The notes under the pieces: model-generated
Database searches by the model: none
What the model was told of the DNA's origin: nothing
The model's input: the letters and a program-made list of their open reading frames with translations, nothing else
Made by a program: the position numbers and the translations under genes
Shown: one piece after another, positions 21,001-64,000 of the stretch
How the letters are laid out: each line of letters begins with the position of its first letter
Numbering within the stretch: the stretch's first letter is position 1
Assembly: GCA_930367205.1 (NCBI GenBank)
Contig: OV884013.1
Coordinates: 114,533,475 to 114,597,474, forward strand
Reading direction: 5' to 3'
Length of the DNA stretch: 64,000 bases
Origin: Acanthosoma haemorrhoidale
Taxonomy: Eukaryota > Arthropoda > Insecta > Hemiptera > Acanthosomatidae

Positions 21001-22886
21001 ATCATACAATTTTCCATGAGGCAATGTTCTAACTTCATAATGTAAGCAACATAAAATGCTGATTGCATTTTAATAGTTTTAAAAGTAAAAAAAAACAAAA
21101 AAAAAAACAATTTTCCTAAAAACTTGTCACTTACATTTATATTTATATTAGCAAATGATCTAACTTCATAAAACATTCTTCATTTAATTACTTTCAAATT
21201 ATAATGCTTAATTTAATTTTTAAATGTAACAAGCTGATGAAAAAACCGTCTTATGTTTAATTTAAAAATGGGAGTTGGCATTAAACATTAAGGTTCACAC
21301 TCAGTTTAGTGTAACTCATATCATTATCTTTGCGATTATATTTTAAATACAATGTTTTCATTCTTATCTTGTTCTGCATGTTTAACTATCTGTTATGCTC
21401 TTTAATTTTTCTATGTTTTTTAAATTAATATAATTAAGTTGATTTTTTTAGAGCATATTTGCAACAATATGTTTGCCAAACATTCTTCTTCAAAGGACTT
21501 CACTTAGTCTCAACGTAAAGACAAGAGGATTTAGTCGAATAATCAAATAGGTCATAGCGACAAATATAGTTAAGCAATCTCAACCTCATTAAGCACTTGG
21601 ATAGGATTCGTTTTATTACTAGACAATTAATTATTCCTGTGGGTACTTAAATAGCCTAAAGGTGAATAATAACAAAAAAAATTTCATTATGAATGATTTT
21701 ACAAGGTTTATAAACATTTTTTAGACACACGGTTTGCTGCGTCGGGCAGAGAAGACGTAGATGTCCGCACATTAGGGAAAGGAAGACCATTCTACGTCGA
21801 ACACGTGGACCCTCACAGGATAAAACTGCAACCTGAAGAGATAAGGAAGATCGAAGAGGATATCAACAAAGAAGCCAATGGCCAGGTGTATGTCAGGGAC
21901 CTGCAGTTCATTGACAAGTGAGTTCACTTCTATCCTTATTTCTGTTGATTCGTAATTATCCACATCTCTGTAAGTTATCAACTATCAAATCTTAATCATG
22001 GTACAGGTCTCATCTTGAAATACTGAAAACCGGTGAAGAATCCAAAACGAAGGAATACCGAGCGCTTTGCCTCGTCCTCGATCCCAGTCAAAGAGAAAAG
22101 TGCAACAACCTCCTAAAAGATTTGTCTTCTCAGTTTCCTGTTACATTACAGCAAGCGACACCTGTTAGGGTAACTAAAATATTTGATATGTTTTTGGTTG
22201 ATGTTTTTACTTATCATATATTTTATAACACGTGAATTTTATGTTAGGTGCTGCATAGGAGACCTGTCGCGATCAGGGAGCGAGTTATTCATTGGCTCGA
22301 AACAACACTTCTTCAAGAAGACAAAGGTGGGTGAATATAAGTTTCACTTATGTAGCTGGAAATTTTCAATTTCACCTCTGGTGATTAACAAAAATGTGTG
22401 TATTATTTAATTTATTAGAAATTATTAGTTTTATTAGAAATTTATTTACCAAACATATGGCATGGTGTTGCAGATGTATTTACAATAAAATTGAACACTC
22501 AGGCTGGTACTTACATAAAAGAATTCATCCATGGCGATTTTGGAAGGACAAAACCTTGCCTTGGGGAACTGCTCGGTGGAATAGACATTGATATCCTAGC
22601 TCTAGATGTCCAGGTAGTTATTATTAATTAAATTTAATTATATCAGGAGAAATATTTTTGAAAAAAAACACATTAATATGTATTCCAAAGGGGCATTCCA
22701 GGGGAAAATCAAAATTTCCCAGGTTCAAATAACATTGTTTGCACCAATAATTATAAATATTCTAATATTGATTTATGTACTTCATAGGACATTATGCTGG
22801 ATTGGCCTCCAGGAGCAGGAGCAGGCAAAACAAAGAACCCACCACAAGAAACCTGCGCAGAAGAATCCATTGTTATTTCTTCATGA
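17924..22886 (+). CDS. Pus10: tRNA pseudouridine synthase Pus10, complete, ten exons
   Basis: Pus10 isomerises uridine to pseudouridine in the T-arm of tRNAs. Exons: 17924-18082, 18163-18279, 18356-18657, 19024-19235, 19845-19970, 21725-21917, 22007-22169, 22248-22326, 22474-22613, 22788-22886. They sum to 1590 bases, 529 codons plus TGA, the usual animal length, with all phases matching. N-terminal zinc cysteines: CCKLC (C28, C31) and CISC (C74, C77). The middle has the THUMP-containing part (exon 3). The catalytic motif GREDVDVRTLG puts the catalytic Asp at D316. LRVLHRRP-like, AGTYIKEF and HGDFGRTKP motifs follow. No stops or frameshifts, so it is likely functional. It is divergent from the 148-residue gene and convergent with robo. 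Confidence 0.95.
18163..18279 (+). CDS. Pus10: Pus10 exon 2
   Basis: Acceptor CTTTTTTTCAG, donor GTAATAA. Carries the second zinc CxxC in NPCISCIGLTQ. Phase 0 on both sides. Confidence 0.85.
18356..18657 (+). CDS. Pus10: Pus10 exon 3
   Basis: 302 bp encoding DCDTYNIALTLPVSFQLRAH and the following accessory-domain segment to NKECSSL. Donor GTAAGTAT. Confidence 0.88.
18658..19023 (+). other. Pus10 intron 3
   Basis: AT-rich intron, no inserted element recognised. Confidence 0.5.
19024..19235 (+). CDS. Pus10: Pus10 exon 4
   Basis: Acceptor TTTCAG before ATTTGTAATG. Encodes FPDKFSRKKNRK to SSIYIGG. Donor GTAATT. Confidence 0.85.
19236..19844 (+). other. Pus10 intron 4
   Basis: AT-rich. A 61-codon open frame at 19308 has no recognisable motif and is taken as chance. 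Confidence 0.5.
19845..19970 (+). CDS. Pus10: Pus10 exon 5
   Basis: Encodes RYNKLSRVLPQTPWLIKGER and SVEELISGPM, strongly conserved in Pus10. Donor GTGAGT. Confidence 0.9.
19971..21724 (+). other. Pus10 intron 5, largest intron
   Basis: About 1.75 kb, very AT-rich with several A or T runs. No transposon or exon seen. Confidence 0.5.
21725..21917 (+). CDS. Pus10: Pus10 exon 6 (catalytic Asp)
   Basis: Encodes SGREDVDVRTLGKGRPFYVE; the Asp of GRED is the pseudouridine synthase nucleophile by family homology. Donor GTGAGT. Confidence 0.92.
22007..22169 (+). CDS. Pus10: Pus10 exon 7
   Basis: Encodes SHLEILKTGEESKTKEYRAL to QQATPVR. Acceptor GTACAG, donor GTAACT. Confidence 0.88.
22248..22326 (+). 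CDS. Pus10: Pus10 exon 8
   Basis: Encodes VLHRRPVAIRERVIHWLE, the conserved LHRRP block. Acceptor ATGTTAG, donor GTGGGT. Confidence 0.9.
22474..22613 (+). CDS. Pus10: Pus10 exon 9
   Basis: Encodes LNTQAGTYIKEFIHGDFGRT, the conserved active-site-proximal block, and ends LDVQ. Donor GTAGTT. Confidence 0.92.
22788..22886 (+). CDS. Pus10: Pus10 exon 10 and stop
   Basis: Encodes DIMLDWPPGAGAGKTK and a short variable tail ending VISS, then TGA at 22884-22886. The DWPP motif is conserved near the C-terminus of Pus10. Confidence 0.88.
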   Translation, partial: DIMLDWPPGAGAGKTKNPPQETCAEESIVISS

Positions 22887-23000
22887 AACGCATCCTTGTA
22901 TATATTTTAGTATATATTTAAGAACATAAATTATTTTAAATCTTCTTTTTAATTCTTGTACCTTTTTTAAATGTATAATAATTATCATACATTAACACCC
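22887..23000 (+). other. Pus10 3' UTR
   Basis: AT-rich 3' flank after the stop. No canonical AATAAA was found; a weaker variant must be used if transcripts end here. Confidence 0.35.
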
Positions 23001-23570
23001 AAAACCCCCTTCCTCCAAAACCTCATAGAAAGTGTGGCCCGACAAAGCACTATGTTCAGAAGAAGAGGTATAGGGTAGGTTTATAGGTAGTTTATGTGGT
23101 CTTGGAATGACCACAAATTCACACTCGGTATCTAAGGGTAGGCGAAAACCGTCCGGATCCCAAAGGCGAGTGTGAACCGGAGAGAAGCAGACTAAATATC
23201 ACCGGGGGACACCTACTAAGTAAAGTTTGTAGGGCCCAGGTGACCGTCGTCCGCGAGGAAGAGGTCTCTTCCAAGGAGGTGCTAGTTTTAGCGAGATGAA
23301 GGCAGAGAATCCCACTACCAAGGTGTGGGGTCAGACAACACCCGACTAAAACATAGCGAGGTTAGGAAGACAGATGCAGAGGTAGTTGAATAAGAAAGTC
23401 ATGGTTCGAGTAGAGCAGCAAGCGCCAGTGCAGAGTGAGAGAGAGAGCGAGCCGTGTTCTTCAGGTACTGGGTGCCGAGAGTCTGTCACAAGCCCCAAAT
23501 CTGGCCCCTTGTACAGACGGTGCGCCCTACCTGGCTTCAGCTGTTTCATGCACTAGTTTCCACCTCTCTT
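23000..23570. other. GC-richer unexplained block between Pus10 and robo
   Basis: About 570 bp of clearly higher GC than either side, with CCGTCCGGATCCCAAAGG, CCAGGTGACCGTCGTCCGCG and a short GA repeat near 23440. No protein frame is convincing. Sharp edges suggest an inserted element, perhaps the 5' UTR of a non-LTR element, but this is not shown. Confidence 0.35.
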
Positions 23571-23760
23571 AACTGACGCTTTTAGGTTTTTATTATTAAA
23601 ACATGGTAACATATATTTTCTGGACCAAGAAGAGGGAAACTTCCATTTATTCATGGTGAAGAAGTTGTCACTACAATTACCAATGAAAATAATTTTTTTC
23701 CTTCTCCTGAAAAGTTATAGAAATTGTCAGGTGTCAACATTGAGTGATTAATGCATTGCT

Positions 23761-23960
23761 TTTTTTTTTCCCCCCTTCATAGCCCCTTTCAATTTACAGA
23801 TAATTATCACTGTATAGTTATATATAGTATAATTATATAAAGTATCACTGTAATTGTATATAATTATATACATTATACATAAGTATCACTGTAATTGTAT
23901 ATAATTATATACATTATCTGTAAATTTAAAGGGGCTATGAATGGGGGAGAAAAAAAAGGT
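23761..23960. repeat. Foldback element made of two family B tails
   Basis: Left arm TTCATAGCCCCTTTCAATTT and right arm AAATTTAAAGGGGCTATGAA are inverted copies, and the inversion continues outward into C/T and G/A runs. The arm sequence is the 3' tail of non-LTR family B. Between the arms a unit of about 42 bp with AGTATCACTGTAATTGTATA is repeated in tandem twice. Confidence 0.65.
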
Positions 23961-23984
23961 CAGCATGTGTCAAATGAAGTTTTG

Positions 23985-25638
23985 ATTATTTATTTTGCCA
24001 TCTTAGGTTCTAGAAAACATTATTAATGAGAGAATCACAATTTGAAAAATAAATAGAGACTTTGTTCAATATTTATATAATTCTAAAATTATATGACAAT
24101 GTATATAAAATTCTGTATTCAATATTTATAAAATGTTCACACATAAGCACTTTGTACATATTTACATAGAAATAATACAAGTCATATATAAATTATCAGT
24201 CTATATTAACAAAAGTTTATAGTAAAGTATCCATCTGTCACTTCTTCAATGATTTTTTTTTTTCATTTTAATACTTAATAATTATTTCAACTAGCAGCAT
24301 TAAATAAATATTTTAACAATATATTTATAAATAATCACAAACTAAATACAATGGCACTAATTACAATTCTCAAGAGAAACTACGACTACTGCTCCGAAAT
24401 GCTCACTTATCAGGAAAATATTAGTGCAGCATTTATGGTAATTAACATTCCTTTGATAATAAAGATCTTGATATGTTTGAGAAAGAAAACAACATATTTT
24501 TTTCAGTTTATGAAGTATCTTCTGTACAAGTTTAAAGTCTGTACCAGAACTTTAAGTCTAAAGATATATGCAAAATATTTCTAGTTAAATTAACTTTTTT
24601 ATGTACCCATATTTTATATTCAATAAGGAAATAAAAAAACTGTTAAAATCTAAAAGAAATTTTAAATAAATATTCATAGATACTGAAAAATGTATGTATA
24701 GTAACACAATTTACATGTTTAATTTCACAAGTTTAAAACATATTAAGGAGTCATTAAACTAAAGGAATGTCGCAGCTATCAGTTAAACATTTATTCTTGG
24801 CACTTTCCCATTATACCGGACTACCTGTTAGAGAAAGTTGTAATTATCCCCTTTGAAAGATAAAAAATAAATAACCTTTCCTGAACATTCGGTCGGTGAT
24901 AATGGAAGTGTACCCGTAGGGAAACATTTTTAAACAAAACCCAAACTTTGGGGCTTTAAAGTATCTAGTCGGCACTAAATTCTAAATTCTACATACACTT
25001 TTACAACAGTGACTGCCCATGTTCTAATGCTAAAATCAAAATGGTACTGATGCAACAGGCAATGTGGTTTTTCTTTATTTAAACTTAAATCAATGAGTAT
25101 TTCTATTTATTTAATAAATTTGAAAAAGCATTGTGAATAGTTAAAATAGGAATTCAGAAGTATATTGTTTTGGGGTTTTTATTTTTTATACATTGTATTT
25201 AAGAGCTAGTTTACACAATATATTACAAAAGTCTGTACACGAACACAGCAATTTCTACAGATGGACTTAGTAACTTCACGTTTGACAACAATAATGTCAT
25301 GGACTGATTGCACCTAGTGCAAGTATGTACAATAATCGACCCTCAAATAATGACTCGACAATGTTTGTATTATACAGCCTACTCATTAGTAACGTCAGTT
25401 GATTTAAAAAAAAAAGAAAAAATGAGACAGGACCTCTCACTGGTAAACAATAAAATTATACTCTACATCACAGCTCATGTTTTGCGCTTCAATGTCTGAT
25501 TCCGAATCAGGCCCATTTGACGAGAGGCCAATATCAATAAAAAAAACATCCTTGATCGCAACGGTCAGGTAAATATTTCAGTAATTGGCAAAGGTAACAC
25601 TGCTCCTCCAATCGACGAGGAACTTGGGCGGGGGGGAG
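23985..25638 (-). other. robo 3' UTR and flank
   Basis: AT-rich sequence directly downstream of the robo stop. The minus strand has AATAAA-type signals, the most distal at about 23988-23993, which would give a 3' UTR of some 1.6 kb. Many ATTTA motifs are present, as in long, regulated 3' UTRs. The true cleavage site cannot be decided from sequence. Confidence 0.4.
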
Positions 25639-63792
<38,154 letters not shown>

Positions 63793-64000
63793 CTGCAACA
63801 GATAAGTAACAACAATAAATACTTGAGTTTAAGATAATAAAGTAATGAGTAATTATAATAATTATAATTATTGATAATTAAACAATTATTGTTTAAGATA
63901 ATTGAAATATAGTGTTGGTTATTGATGTTATTCACAAGCTAACGACTTAAACGAACAAATAACGGATGAATCTACCCGACTGTTGCTCACGCAGACACTG

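Noticed and set aside
23420..23460. CRISPR or satellite array
   Set aside because: Only a short GA-rich run; no spaced direct repeats anywhere in the window.

Overview
The window is nuclear DNA from an insect. It is AT-rich, has spliced genes with GT-AG introns and long TE-filled introns, and carries an errantivirus-like LTR element, jockey-type non-LTR retrotransposons, mariner-superfamily transposons and tRNA-derived SINEs. The exact order is not proven; the repeat families would suit a hemipteran-like genome (inference). No bacterial-type features are present.

Layout. 1-3375: 3' part of a gypsy/errantivirus-like LTR retrotransposon (end of RNase H, integrase, env, 3' LTR). 3376-4935: repeat debris including a non-LTR reverse transcriptase fragment. 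4936-6535 (minus): two ketoacyl-synthase exons at the N terminus of fatty acid synthase; the rest of that gene is outside the window or lost. 6536-12800: repeat-rich, with two non-LTR families and a head-to-head inverted pair. 12811-17266 (minus): a four-exon gene for a 148-residue acidic, coiled-coil-like protein I do not recognise, assembled here from splice sites with frame preserved. 17924-22886 (plus): a complete ten-exon Pus10 pseudouridine synthase gene (529 residues), divergent from the small gene. 22887-25638: converging 3' regions of Pus10 and robo with a foldback element. 25639 to beyond 63792 (minus): seventeen coding exons of a Roundabout (robo) axon-guidance receptor running from Ig2 to the stop codon. 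The Ig1 and signal-peptide exons lie beyond the right edge. Its introns hold most of the transposable elements.

The protein-coding genes are functionally unrelated: lipid synthesis (FASN), RNA modification (Pus10), Slit signalling (robo) and one unknown. The most unusual signals are structural: a DD34D mariner sitting at the exact TA centre of a 77-bp-arm palindrome (41156-41969); two DD41D-type mariner copies apparently sharing one internal deletion; head-to-head non-LTR inverted pairs (10545-11645 and a tails-only version at 23761-23960); and a triplicated jockey fragment (13635-14356). The reconstructed 148-residue gene is the best candidate for undescribed protein biology. I saw no CRISPR, operon or defence-like system.

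Exon boundaries were read by eye from GT/AG sites and checked by reading-frame continuity. Element boundaries are approximate, usually within 10-50 bases.
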